64,000 bases of DNA from an uncultured bacterium (GCA_937951485.1 CALEDJ010000058.1:1-64000); one strand, 5' to 3'. Shown: positions 24,974-33,796, counted from the first letter of the stretch. Notes: generated from the letters alone by a model not told the origin. Translations and numbers: made by a program.

Positions 24974-25912
24974 ATGAAACGATTCATCGCAAAGCATTCC
25001 CCGCTGTTCATTCTGGCTGCGTTGTGCCTGCTGCTTGCCGTCATGTCACCGCAATTCCGCAGTTGGGCCAATCTGCAGGATGTCAGCGGCCGCACCGCCG
25101 TCATCGGCATTATCGCGGTGGGGGAATTGCTGGTCATCCTCACGGCCAACATTGACCTGTCCGTCGGCAGCGTCGCGGCCGTCAGCAGCGTGGTGGGCTG
25201 CATGGCGATGAAAGAATGGGACTTCCCGGTGCCGTTGGGCGTGGCGGCGGGCATGCTCACCGGCCTGCTCTGCGGGTGCATCAACGGCTTCTTCGTCACC
25301 AAGGGCCGCATCCCCGCATTCATTGTCACTCTGGGCATGATGATGGCCGCGCGCGGCGCAACGTTGATTCTCTCCGGCGGCAAGCCCGTATTCGGCCTGC
25401 CGGCCTCTTTCGGCTGGTTGGGCGGTTCGGTGGTCTGGTGGATGCCGGTTTGCATCACGCTGGCCGTCGTCATCCTCTTTGCGGTCGTGTTGAACATGAC
25501 GCGCTTCGGGCGCGCCCTCTACGCAACCGGCGGCAGCCTGCAGGCCGCCCGCCTCTCCGGCATCAACGTGGACCGCGTGCGCGCCGGCGCGTTTGCGCTG
25601 TGCGGACTTCTGGCGGGCGCGGCGGGCATGATACTCGCCTCGCGCACCAGCGTCGCCTCGCCCAATGCCGCAGAAATGTATGAATTGGACGCCATCGCCG
25701 CCTGTGTCATCGGCGGCGCAAGCCTGATGGGCGGCGAAGGGGGCGCATTCGCCGCGCTTGCGGGCGCGCTGATCATGATGGTGCTCCGCAATTTCTGCAC
25801 CCTCGAAGACATCAACTTCTATTGGCAGCAGGTCTTGGTGGGCAGCCTTGTCATCGCCCTCGTTTTCTACGACAACCGCCGCAAACGCAAAGCGGGACTT
25901 CTGAGGGATTGA
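24974..25912 (+). CDS. Ribose-type (RbsC family) ABC transporter permease, orphan
   Basis: A 312-residue permease with eight to ten hydrophobic segments and the RbsC/XylH family signatures NIDLSVGSVAAVSSVVG, RFGRALYATGGSLQAARLSG and DAIAACVIGGASLMGGEGG. It would form a monosaccharide import channel in the inner membrane. No cognate ATPase (RbsA) or periplasmic binding protein is present next to it; its neighbours are the ThuA-like gene (18 bp upstream) and yjbQ (36 bp downstream). The partners must be elsewhere, or the gene is a remnant of a broken operon. ATG 24974 is preceded by AAAGAG. Confidence 0.9.
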   Translation: MKRFIAKHSPLFILAALCLLLAVMSPQFRSWANLQDVSGRTAVIGIIAVGELLVILTANIDLSVGSVAAVSSVVGCMAMKEWDFPVPLGVAAGMLTGLLCGCINGFFVTKGRIPAFIVTLGMMMAARGATLILSGGKPVFGLPASFGWLGGSVVWWMPVCITLAVVILFAVVLNMTRFGRALYATGGSLQAARLSGINVDRVRAGAFALCGLLAGAAGMILASRTSVASPNAAEMYELDAIAACVIGGASLMGGEGGAFAALAGALIMMVLRNFCTLEDINFYWQQVLVGSLVIALVFYDNRRKRKAGLLRD

Positions 25913-25948
25913 TTGACCTGAACCGGCAGGCGGGGAGGAGGAATGAAC

Positions 25949-26365
25949 ATGGTGTTTCAGGAATCGTTGACCTTTGACACAAAAAACTCCGGCGACATGC
26001 GCGACATTACCCGGCAGGTGCAGGCCATACTCGACCGGTCAGGCATCCGCACAGGAATTGCCCATGTCTTCAATGTCGGCAGTACGGCCGCTGTCGGCAC
26101 GATTGAATTTGAACCAGGGTTGGAAAAGGACCTGCCCCGCGAATTGGGCCGGCTTTTCCCCCCCGGGCGGCATTACGGCCATGAAGCCGCCTGGCATGAC
26201 GGCAACGGCCATTCCCACTTGCAGGCGACATTGCTGGGACCCGATTGCACCGTGCCCGTTCAGGACGGCCGCCTCAAACTCGGCGTCTGGCAACAACTCT
26301 TCCATTTGGAGTGCGATATCAAGCCTCGCCGCCGCGAAGTCATGGTGACGATTGTCGGCGAATAG
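25949..26365 (+). CDS. yjbQ: YjbQ family protein (UPF0047, secondary thiamine-phosphate synthase)
   Basis: About 138 residues from the second ATG (25949), which has AGGAGG seven nt upstream; the first ATG at 25943 is too close to that site. The family core is visible: GIAHVFNVGSTAAVGTIEFE, HEAAWHDGNGHSHLQATLLG, VPVQDGRLKLGVWQQLFHLE and ECDIKPRRREVMVTIVG. E. coli YjbQ has weak thiamine-phosphate synthase activity. The gene is convergent with a ThiS-ThiF fusion gene, 32 bp away, which raises the possibility of a shared sulfur/thiamine role. Family assignment is firm; the biological role is not. Confidence 0.92.
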   Translation: MVFQESLTFDTKNSGDMRDITRQVQAILDRSGIRTGIAHVFNVGSTAAVGTIEFEPGLEKDLPRELGRLFPPGRHYGHEAAWHDGNGHSHLQATLLGPDCTVPVQDGRLKLGVWQQLFHLECDIKPRRREVMVTIVGE

Positions 26366-26397
26366 TCGGCGCCACCAATCTGGCGTCCTAAGAATTG

Positions 26398-27219
26398 TTA
26401 TTTTTCCGGGTCATCCCCCAGCAGCAGGCGCAGCACGGCGTTGGCCTGGTGGTGCGCGGCCACGCCGACACGCGGCGCCATCAGACCAGTACCGGGCGCG
26501 GCCGCCGTATTCAGGTCGCCCACCACCACCATCGCTTTTCCCATGCGCCGCGTTATCACCGTGTTCGCGGGAAGATGTCCCGCCAGCCCCGACGCGAGTA
26601 CGATGGGCCGGTCCGGAAAGGCGCGCCCATAACTCTCCGCTATCATTGCCTTCACCTCCGCAGTGTCGAAAGCCTCGACCACTACATCCACATCGCCGAA
26701 AATCTGCGGCACGTTTTCGGCGGTCAGCCGTACGCAGTGGGTTTCGATGCGGACATAGGGGTTGATTCGGCGCAGATTGACGGCGCAGGCTTCCGTTTTA
26801 AGCATTCCGATCTGATCAACAAAGTATTGCTGCCGGTTCAAATTGCTCGGCTCTACCACGTCAAAATCCGCCAGGACCAATCGTCCCACCCCGATGCGCG
26901 CCAGCGCCACCGCGACGGCGGAACCCAAGCCGCCCAATCCAGCGATGCCCACCGCGGCTTTTTTCAACACGGCGTGTATGCCGGGCGTATGCCGCGCCGC
27001 CATCAACGCCTCCAACTCCGCTTCGCCGGGCATCTCCCCCCGCCGGATCAGCACCACGGCATCGCCGGGTGACAAGGCACGGTCTTCGTTGATGGGATAT
27101 CCGTTCACGACCATGACATCCGCGTCGGGTTTGTACTGTTGACGCAACGCATACAATGTGCAATGCGCCGGCACGCGGACGGCCTGTTCGCAAAGCATTA
27201 TCTCCATTTCATCCGACAT
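26398..27219 (-). CDS. thiF: ThiS-like domain fused to ThiF adenylyltransferase
   Basis: A 273-residue protein. Residues 1-65 resemble ThiS (VMVVNGYPINEDRALSPGD followed by AVVLIRRGEMP, though with no Gly-Gly tail). Residues 75-270 are a ThiF/MoeB/E1-like domain with GIAGLGGLGSAVAVALARIG, a VEPSNLNRQQYF motif and the KTEA(C) region. It should adenylate a ThiS-type sulfur carrier, activating it for thiazole synthesis. No zinc-binding CxxC pairs are visible, which are also lacking in the clostridial-type ThiF with an N-terminal ThiS-like domain. Convergent with yjbQ. Good family evidence; whether it works for thiamine or another sulfur pathway is not shown. Confidence 0.87.
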   Translation of the reverse strand: MSDEMEIMLCEQAVRVPAHCTLYALRQQYKPDADVMVVNGYPINEDRALSPGDAVVLIRRGEMPGEAELEALMAARHTPGIHAVLKKAAVGIAGLGGLGSAVAVALARIGVGRLVLADFDVVEPSNLNRQQYFVDQIGMLKTEACAVNLRRINPYVRIETHCVRLTAENVPQIFGDVDVVVEAFDTAEVKAMIAESYGRAFPDRPIVLASGLAGHLPANTVITRRMGKAMVVVGDLNTAAAPGTGLMAPRVGVAAHHQANAVLRLLLGDDPEK

Positions 27220-27498
27220 CCGCGAACTCCTTCAAGATCAAGGGACGCAGCCTTTCGTCCCAGAGAGAGAGACAACAGCATACAGGATTCTACGCCGGGC
27301 TGGACAAATTGTGTTGTTCGAGGGACTGTGCTTGTTGTCCTTTTCGTCTTTTCCCTGTGAATTTGTCCCTGCCCTGCATGTATGGTAAAGTTTCCCCAAA
27401 AAATGCGTCGGGGGCATTTATCAAAACATACGATTACCGGCGCGCAGATGCCGGTTCGGGTTATTCTCAACCGAAAACGGACACAGGAGGAAACACAT

Positions 27499-28509
27499 AT
27501 GGTTCGCATTGCGGGTATTGTGGCGTTGTCTTTGGCGTTGCTGGCGGGATACGCCGTCGCCGATGACGATGATTTTATCATGGGCAATTATCACGGCCGG
27601 TTCGATACAGACGCCCGGCAGGCGCGCACCGTGCGCGCCGAGGTTGCCGCGACCGCAAAATTGCGCTATCGCGCCGTGTTCCATATCGGAGGCGAGGGGC
27701 TGGACACCCGGCGGGTGGAAATCACCGGCAAGCGTGACCGGGAGGAAGACAAACACGCCGCGTTCTCCGGGGAAGTGGACCTCGGCGAAGCGTTGGGCGG
27801 TTTGTATGCCATAGAGGGACGCATTGAAAATGAAACCTTCGCTGGAACCCTCAAGGGCAAGGGTCGCCGTGCCGAAACGGCGGCATTCACCCTGAAGCGC
27901 GTCTTTCTGGAACCGCCCACGCGGGGCATGGCGCCCCCGGAAGGGGCCGTTGTCCTCATGGACGGCCAGAGCATGGACGCCTGGCATACGCTGCCGCATT
28001 GGCAACTGCTGGGCGACGGCAGCGCCCAAGTCGTGCCGACCAATCTGGTCAGTAAACAGGAATTCGGCGACGCATTGATTCATGTCGAATTCCTTATCCC
28101 CTTCATGCCCAACGCAACCGGCCAAGCGCGCGGAAACAGCGGCGTTTATGTGCAGGGTCGCTATGAGGTTCAGGTGCTCGACAGTTTCGCGGACCTGCCT
28201 GCAGACAATCTCTGCGGCGGCATCTACAAGAAGGCTGTGCCTTTGGTCTGCGCCTCGCTGCCGCCATTGCAATGGCAGACCTACGACATCACCTTCCGCG
28301 CGCCGCGCTTCGACGCCAACGGCAACAAGATTCAGCACGCGGAAATCACCGTCGTGCACAACGGCATCACCATCCATGACAATGTGGTTCTTGACGGAGT
28401 GACTGCCGGCGGTGTCAGTGCGGAGGAAGCCCCCGCGGGTCCGCTGATGTTGCAGGATCACGGTGATCCTGTCCGTTTCCGCAATATCTGGGTGAAGCCG
28501 CTGGACTAA
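27499..28509 (+). CDS. Secreted DUF1080 (3-keto-disaccharide hydrolase family) protein
   Basis: A 336-residue protein from ATG 27499, which has a perfect AGGAGG; the track start at 27382 is not supported. A signal peptide (VALSLALLAGYAVA) is followed by an N-terminal domain (residues about 25-150) of unknown fold and then a DUF1080 lectin/LamG-like domain beginning VVLMDGQSMDAW, with EFLIPFMPNATGQARGNSGV and GRYEVQVLDSF, then NIWVKPL at the end. PF06439 is named for 3-keto-disaccharide hydrolases, which cleave 3-keto glycosides. That fits the nearby ThuA and Gfo/Idh families. It sits alone upstream of the glycosyltransferase gene. Activity is inferred from the family. Confidence 0.85.
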   Translation: MVRIAGIVALSLALLAGYAVADDDDFIMGNYHGRFDTDARQARTVRAEVAATAKLRYRAVFHIGGEGLDTRRVEITGKRDREEDKHAAFSGEVDLGEALGGLYAIEGRIENETFAGTLKGKGRRAETAAFTLKRVFLEPPTRGMAPPEGAVVLMDGQSMDAWHTLPHWQLLGDGSAQVVPTNLVSKQEFGDALIHVEFLIPFMPNATGQARGNSGVYVQGRYEVQVLDSFADLPADNLCGGIYKKAVPLVCASLPPLQWQTYDITFRAPRFDANGNKIQHAEITVVHNGITIHDNVVLDGVTAGGVSAEEAPAGPLMLQDHGDPVRFRNIWVKPLD

Positions 28510-28593
28510 TCAAAGGTGCCAGTCGCGCCCGGCGGGTATGCGGCGCATGCCGCATGCTTCGCCCAAGCCCGGAGACAGGAAAAAGGGTTGCCC

Positions 28594-29322
28594 GTGCATT
28601 TGTCTTTAATCATTCCCGCGTACAACGAAGAAGACAGGGTCGGTTACACGCTTCAGGTGGTAACGGCCTATCTGGACGCGCAGCCCTATGACGCGGAGGT
28701 CATCGTCGTGGACGACGGGAGCACGGACGCAACCGGCGCGGTGGTGCGCCCGTTCATCGAACGCCAGGGGAAGACGCCGGTACGTTATGTCCGCTACGAG
28801 AAGAACAGGGGCAAGGGCTACGCCGTGCGTTTGGCGATGCTGGAGCATGCCGGGGGGCAATACCGGGTATACTACGACGCCGACGCTTCCACCCCCATCA
28901 CGGAATTGGAGCAAATGTGGCCATATTTTGAAAACGGGGTGGACATTGTCATCGGTTCCCGGGCGTTGCCAGGGTCCGAAATCGCTGTGCGTCAGGCGCG
29001 ATACCGCGAACTGATGGGGCGCACGTACAACCTTATCCTGAGATTGCTCCGGCTTACCCGGTTCAGGGATACGCAATGCGGTTTCAAAGGCTTCACCGCC
29101 GAAGCCTGCGCGGTCGTTTTTCCCCGGCAAACGATCAATCGGTTCAGTTTTGATGCCGAACTGTTGTTCATTGCCTGGAAACACGGACTGCGTATCGTGG
29201 AAATTCCCGTGAAATGGATCAACAGCCCTCGGTCCCGCGTGCGGGTCATCCAGGATTCCGCGAAGATGTTTCTGGACCTCATCACCATCCGTATCAAGGA
29301 CTGGCGGGGCCGTTACGCATAG
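28594..29322 (+). CDS. Family 2 glycosyltransferase (polyprenyl-phosphate glycosyltransferase type)
   Basis: About 242 residues from GTG 28594 (VHLSLIIPAYNEEDRVGYT). The region upstream (AGGAAAAAGGG) fits this start; the GTG at 28516 would add 26 odd residues. Motifs are VIVVDDGSTDATGAVV (nucleotide-binding), YYDADASTPI (DxD) and DTQCGFKGF (acceptor region), typical of DPM1/dolichyl-phosphate glycosyltransferases. It should transfer a sugar from a nucleotide sugar to a polyprenyl phosphate at the membrane. The next gene, read from the other strand with a 29-bp overlap of 3' ends, is an Agl23-type membrane glycosyltransferase that is often found near such enzymes. The shared role is in glycan or glycoprotein assembly. 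Confidence 0.87.
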   Translation: MHLSLIIPAYNEEDRVGYTLQVVTAYLDAQPYDAEVIVVDDGSTDATGAVVRPFIERQGKTPVRYVRYEKNRGKGYAVRLAMLEHAGGQYRVYYDADASTPITELEQMWPYFENGVDIVIGSRALPGSEIAVRQARYRELMGRTYNLILRLLRLTRFRDTQCGFKGFTAEACAVVFPRQTINRFSFDAELLFIAWKHGLRIVEIPVKWINSPRSRVRVIQDSAKMFLDLITIRIKDWRGRYA

Positions 29323-30937
29323 TCCCCCTCCTGGATGCCATGAATGCCTCCCATAAATCCTGCCGGATGTATGCGAGCAGCAGCACACTGGGGCGCAGCG
29401 CATGGTATTCGACCATGTATTCCGATTTCAGCGCGGTGTCCAGCCGTTCCTGCAGCGCCGGATCGGCGATGATAAACGGCGCATCCGGCGGCTCCGGAAA
29501 GCGTGTCCAATATCCCACCCGGCGATAGCCCCGGAGATACCAGGGCAACGGCCAATAGTCGCCATCGGGACGGATGATATTGATGTGCATCGCGCGCCCG
29601 TCGGGATGAATCGCGGCTATCTCGTCCACCCGCCGCACCAGCCGCATCAGCGCGGTACTCGTGTGCGCATAGACATAGGGGTTGCGCGGGTCCGCCGCAT
29701 AGTGCGTGATTCCGAGCATCGTCTGCTGTGCCAACTGCGCCGCACCCGCCAGCATCAGGACCGCAATCACGACCTTCACGGAAAAGGTTCTGCCCAGCCC
29801 CACCAATGCCGCCGCGCCCACCCCGGCCACAATGGTCATCGCATGCAGAAAGACCAGCAAATTCCACGGGGTCTTGTAAGGAATTGCGGAAAATAAAAAT
29901 ACAAGAAAAAGCATATATACAGATAAAAAACGAATAAAATGAATGCTTCCTGCCAACCGAGATATCCCTCCCGCTTCACCCGAATCAAGGGGGCAATCTT
30001 GGAAATTCGCCCGTTTCAGGAGCGACGCGATCACCCCGATTGCCGCCAATCCGACAATGATTCCCTCACTCCATCGGGGGCCGGCGCTGCGATAGGTGAA
30101 GAGCAGCAGATGCAGGTAGTAGTGCCAGGGTTTGTCGTGAATGCCGGAACTGCCCGTGCCGTCCGCGCGGGCGAGGTAGGTGCTGAACGCAAGGATGGAG
30201 TCAATCGGACCGCGGGCATGGGTGAAAAAGGACGAGAACAGCGTGACGGAGACGGCGGCACCCACGGCCAGGCCAACCGCCATGTGCGCCGGGCGAATGC
30301 CTCGGAGGCTTTCGCGCAGGGAAGCCCCTTCCAAAAAGCATGCCAACAGCCATGTGACGACCAGCGCGCCGCCCATCGCTGCGTAAAGAATGACACAGGT
30401 TTCCTTGGTGGCGTGCATCAGCCCGAGGGCCGCACCGCAGGCGGCCGCCCAGCCGAAGCCGGGCCGCTGTACATATCGCCAGCCTGTGACCACTGCCGCG
30501 GTGCCAAAAAAGACCAGCATCGGCTCTTGGATATAGTATCGGCTGTAGAAAACCAGTCCATGCGAAACCGCTGCGAAAAGCGCCGCCCAAAGCGTTGCGG
30601 CGATACCCAGTTCCCGGCGCATCAGCCAGATCAACAGCACCATGCCGAATCCGAAAACCACGGGTATAGTCCGAAAATCGGTTTCGGTGCTTTCCGCCAA
30701 CGTTCGCGCACCGCTCAAGCGGAGGATCGGCAGGGCGCAGTAATATAGCGTCGGCCCGTGATGCTCATGGGGATCGTATTGGTAAATCCCTTTCTCAAGC
30801 AGGATGCCCGTGCGCACGGCCTGGTTGGCTTCGTCGCCGTGCATGGGCCGCGCACCCAACTGTGTCACCCGCAACCACAGTCCCATGGCAGCGATGACTG
30901 CAAAAGTCAGCAAAAAAATAAGGTTGCGCAAATTCAC
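29294..30937 (-). CDS. Agl23-type integral membrane glycosyltransferase (TIGR03663 family)
   Basis: A 547-residue protein with about ten hydrophobic segments. The N-terminus RPMHGDEANQAVRTGILLEK, followed by YDPHEHHGPTLYY, and SRYYIQEPMLVFF are the hallmarks of the TIGR03663 / flippase-activity-associated Agl23-like proteins, a branch of family 39 glycosyltransferases in which the GDE acid residues are catalytic. It should use a lipid-linked sugar donor on the periplasmic side of the membrane. Its 3' end overlaps the 3' end of the convergent GT2 gene by 29 bp, and it lies 12 bp from the minus-strand regulator gene, so the regulator could be cotranscribed with it. The C-terminal third is less conserved. 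Confidence 0.86.
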   Translation of the reverse strand: MNLRNLIFLLTFAVIAAMGLWLRVTQLGARPMHGDEANQAVRTGILLEKGIYQYDPHEHHGPTLYYCALPILRLSGARTLAESTETDFRTIPVVFGFGMVLLIWLMRRELGIAATLWAALFAAVSHGLVFYSRYYIQEPMLVFFGTAAVVTGWRYVQRPGFGWAAACGAALGLMHATKETCVILYAAMGGALVVTWLLACFLEGASLRESLRGIRPAHMAVGLAVGAAVSVTLFSSFFTHARGPIDSILAFSTYLARADGTGSSGIHDKPWHYYLHLLLFTYRSAGPRWSEGIIVGLAAIGVIASLLKRANFQDCPLDSGEAGGISRLAGSIHFIRFLSVYMLFLVFLFSAIPYKTPWNLLVFLHAMTIVAGVGAAALVGLGRTFSVKVVIAVLMLAGAAQLAQQTMLGITHYAADPRNPYVYAHTSTALMRLVRRVDEIAAIHPDGRAMHINIIRPDGDYWPLPWYLRGYRRVGYWTRFPEPPDAPFIIADPALQERLDTALKSEYMVEYHALRPSVLLLAYIRQDLWEAFMASRRGTMRNGPASP

Positions 30938-30949
30938 GAACGGGCATCC

Positions 30950-31885
30950 CTATATTTCCGTCAACACATCATTGGCTTTCAGGGTTTGCCCGATGTCCCG
31001 GCTCCAGACGCAAATCGCACCCTTTTGGTGCTGTGCGGCGTGGCGCATGGCATGCTCCAGGCGCGATAGGAGCACGTCCATCTCTGCGCCGTCCTTGGGC
31101 GCGGACACCATGCCGCAACTGAATGTAAGCGACATTCCCGCCACGGCATCGGCCACCAGCGTAATCTTTTTCTGAATGCGTTTTATGAAAGATTCTGCGC
31201 CGTTTTCATCGGTTTCCGGAAGGAAAACCAGGAAACAATCGCCACGGTATCGCCCTGCAATGTCCATGGACCTCATCCCGTTGAGGATGATACCGGCCAG
31301 GCAGGTCAGCAGCAAGTCACCCATGGGTGCGCCGTTCTCGGTATTGGCCCGCACAAAGTCGTTCAGATGTATCAATATCATGGTTGCCGGACGCCGATAC
31401 CGCGTCACCCTGTCCAGTTCCTGTTTCAGGTCTCTCATGAGGGCGCTGCGGTTGAGCAGATGCGTCATGGGATCCAGGCGCACCAGTTGCTCCAACGCGC
31501 CGCGCCGCGCAAGCACGGCCTGCACCCGGGTTGTCAGCACGACGGGATCAAAAGGTTTGCTGATGCAGTCGTCCACGCCGCCGCGCAAGGCCTCCACCAG
31601 GACATCCGTTTTGTTTTCCGGGGTGAGATAAAAGAACGGGATGTCGCGCGTTGTCGGATTCATCAGCAGTTTTTCCCGCAGGCTGGCGCCGTCCGTCTCG
31701 GCAATATCCAGATCGGCAATGATGGCATCCACCGGCCCTTCCTTGATGCGTTTCAGGGCCTCCCAGCCGTTGCCCGCCGAATGCACGGAAAAGCCCGCCC
31801 GGTTCAGGTAATCCCGAATAATATTCAGCGTGTTGGCGTCATCTTCCACCACAAGAATAGATACAGTCTCTTCATTCCGGTGCAT
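30950..31885 (-). CDS. Response regulator with degenerate GGDEF output domain
   Basis: About 311 residues from ATG 31885 (MHRNEETVSILVVEDD), preceded by GGGGAAG. Residues 10-125 are a CheY-like receiver with VEDD acidic pair, IIADLDIAE (phosphoacceptor Asp region) and the conserved Lys in CISKPFDP. Residues about 145-300 are a diguanylate-cyclase-like domain (DPMTHLLNRSALMRDLKQEL). Its active-site motif is RGDCF (in AGRYRGDCFLVFLPE), not GGDEF, so at least two key positions differ. The domain is probably catalytically dead or altered. No sensor kinase is adjacent. It is upstream, on the same strand, of the Agl23-type gene (12 bp). Confidence 0.85.
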   Translation of the reverse strand: MHRNEETVSILVVEDDANTLNIIRDYLNRAGFSVHSAGNGWEALKRIKEGPVDAIIADLDIAETDGASLREKLLMNPTTRDIPFFYLTPENKTDVLVEALRGGVDDCISKPFDPVVLTTRVQAVLARRGALEQLVRLDPMTHLLNRSALMRDLKQELDRVTRYRRPATMILIHLNDFVRANTENGAPMGDLLLTCLAGIILNGMRSMDIAGRYRGDCFLVFLPETDENGAESFIKRIQKKITLVADAVAGMSLTFSCGMVSAPKDGAEMDVLLSRLEHAMRHAAQHQKGAICVWSRDIGQTLKANDVLTEI

Positions 31886-32113
31886 GGCGCTTCCCCAAGG
31901 GTTACTGGCGACGGTTCTGATGTGCGCAAAGCCTGAGCGCATTCACTCTAATGGACCTCTGCGCCGGGATGCAAGATCACGGCACAAACACTGTAATCCG
32001 GGCCGGAAAGCGCGCCCCTTTCACCGTGAATGGTGTTGATTACCGCTGGAAACGCGGTTAAGATGATCGCAATCGTCAACAGCCTGTCATCGCATAACAG
32101 AGGGAATCATCGA

Positions 32114-33796
32114 ATGGGAATGGGTGTCCAATGCGCAGCCATGTTGATCGCTGCGGGGACTTGCCTCCATGCATACGGGGAAACCGGTCTGCAGGGGTTC
32201 TGGAAACTGGTGGAGAACGCCCGGGATTTTACCGGCCATGCCCGGCATGCGGAGAACCACGGAGTCGTTTTTGACGCAAGCGCGCCGGATGGTCGCCCGG
32301 CAGCCCGTTTTGACGGGCGTTCTGCGTACATGGAAGTGCCGCCGCCGCTGGCGCCGCGACTCGGAACAGGTGATTTTACGCTTTCGCTGTGGATTTGCAC
32401 GGAACCGGCGCTGGATGACGCCCTCGGCGATTTGCTGAGCCAATATGATCCCGACACCCGCCGGGGCTTCAATCTCGGCGTGACCCATTGTTCCGGCGTG
32501 GCGAATTCCCAGCCCAATTATCGAAACCTGCACTTCGGCATTGACAATGCCCGCCAGGACGCCGAGTGGACCGATTGCGGTCGTCCCGGCAACGCCATCC
32601 TCGTCTTCGGATTTGCCGTGCATGAAGGCAATCTCTACGCGGCCACATGCGAGCCGGGTGAAAATGAGTCCGGCCGTGTGTACCGCTACGAGAGCAATGG
32701 CGTCTGGGCGGATTGCGGCAGTCCCGATGCAAGCAACGCAGTCGCGGCGCTTGCCGTTCATGACGGACAACTTTACGCCGGCACATCGTTTTACGACACC
32801 ACCGGATCGGCGTTGCCGCCTTCGCCCAACACCACGCCCGGCGGGAAGGTCTATCGGTATGCCGGGGACAGGGAATGGGTTTTCTGTGGCGGGCTGGAGA
32901 ATCCGGAAACCGGCGCGGCGGCGACGATGGGCGGTCTTGCGGTGTTCCGCGGAAACCTCTACGCGACCACGCTCAAGCAGGATGGATTCGGGCTGTACCG
33001 TTACGAAGGGGGCACAAAATGGACCTATTGCGGGCATCCGGGGCGGCGCGTGCTGAATCCCTGCGCGTTTAACGGCCATCTCTACATGGTTTCCTACGAC
33101 ATGCCCGGCGGGCCATTCCGTTACGATGGAACCGAATGGGCTTATGTGGGCGGCACGATTGACCCGCCCATCCACCAGGACTATTCCTTTGCGGTCTACG
33201 GCGGGCGGCTGCATGTCTCGACCTGGCCGCAGGCCTATGTGTATCGCATGGAGCCGGACGGCCGTTGGACGGCGTGCGGCAAACCCGAAGACGAGTTGGA
33301 AACGATGGGCATGATGGCCTACAACGGCAAACTCTATGTCGGAGCGCTGCCCTCGTCCCACGTCTATCGTTACGACGGCGGCGAGGTCTGGACGCGTTTC
33401 GGGCAGCAACTGGACACCGCCGAAGGAAAATACCGCCGGGCATGGTCCATGGCCATTTACCGGGGTAACCTGTTCTGCGGCACACTGCCTTCGGGGCGGG
33501 TTTTCAGCATCGAGGCGGGCCGGAATGTTACGCATGATCATGCATTGCAGCCCGGCTGGCGGCATGTGGCCGCCGTCCGTGATGCTGCTTACCTGCGGCT
33601 TTATGTGGATGGCAACCTCGTGGGCGAAAGCGCCGCGTTTGACCCCGCGGATTTTGACCTCACCAACGATCAGCCCCTGCGGATCGGATTCGGCGCAGGC
33701 GACTACTTCAACGGCTGGATGCGGAATCTGCGTATCTACGACCGAGCGCTCTCCAAAGATGAGATCTGCCGCCAGTGCGCTGAAGAACTGCGTTGA
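32114..33796 (+). CDS. Secreted LamG-fold protein interrupted by a beta-propeller
   Basis: About 560 residues from ATG 32114, which follows GAGGGA; earlier ATGs add an unlikely tail. The signal peptide MGMGVQCAAMLIAAGTCLHAYG is followed by the first half of a LamG/concanavalin-like domain (FDGRSAYMEVPPPLAPRLGT, FTLSLWICTEP). Residues about 155-460 are propeller-like repeats (VRYRYEG, VYRYESNGVWADCGSP, YRYEGGTKWTYCG). The second half of the LamG domain returns at the C-terminus (GWRHVAAVRDAAYLRLYVDG, FNGWMRNLRIYDRALSKDEI). The propeller is thus nested inside the LamG domain. It is probably an extracellular carbohydrate-binding or structural protein. The architecture is unusual; the individual folds are recognised by pattern. 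Confidence 0.78.
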   Translation: MGMGVQCAAMLIAAGTCLHAYGETGLQGFWKLVENARDFTGHARHAENHGVVFDASAPDGRPAARFDGRSAYMEVPPPLAPRLGTGDFTLSLWICTEPALDDALGDLLSQYDPDTRRGFNLGVTHCSGVANSQPNYRNLHFGIDNARQDAEWTDCGRPGNAILVFGFAVHEGNLYAATCEPGENESGRVYRYESNGVWADCGSPDASNAVAALAVHDGQLYAGTSFYDTTGSALPPSPNTTPGGKVYRYAGDREWVFCGGLENPETGAAATMGGLAVFRGNLYATTLKQDGFGLYRYEGGTKWTYCGHPGRRVLNPCAFNGHLYMVSYDMPGGPFRYDGTEWAYVGGTIDPPIHQDYSFAVYGGRLHVSTWPQAYVYRMEPDGRWTACGKPEDELETMGMMAYNGKLYVGALPSSHVYRYDGGEVWTRFGQQLDTAEGKYRRAWSMAIYRGNLFCGTLPSGRVFSIEAGRNVTHDHALQPGWRHVAAVRDAAYLRLYVDGNLVGESAAFDPADFDLTNDQPLRIGFGAGDYFNGWMRNLRIYDRALSKDEICRQCAEELR

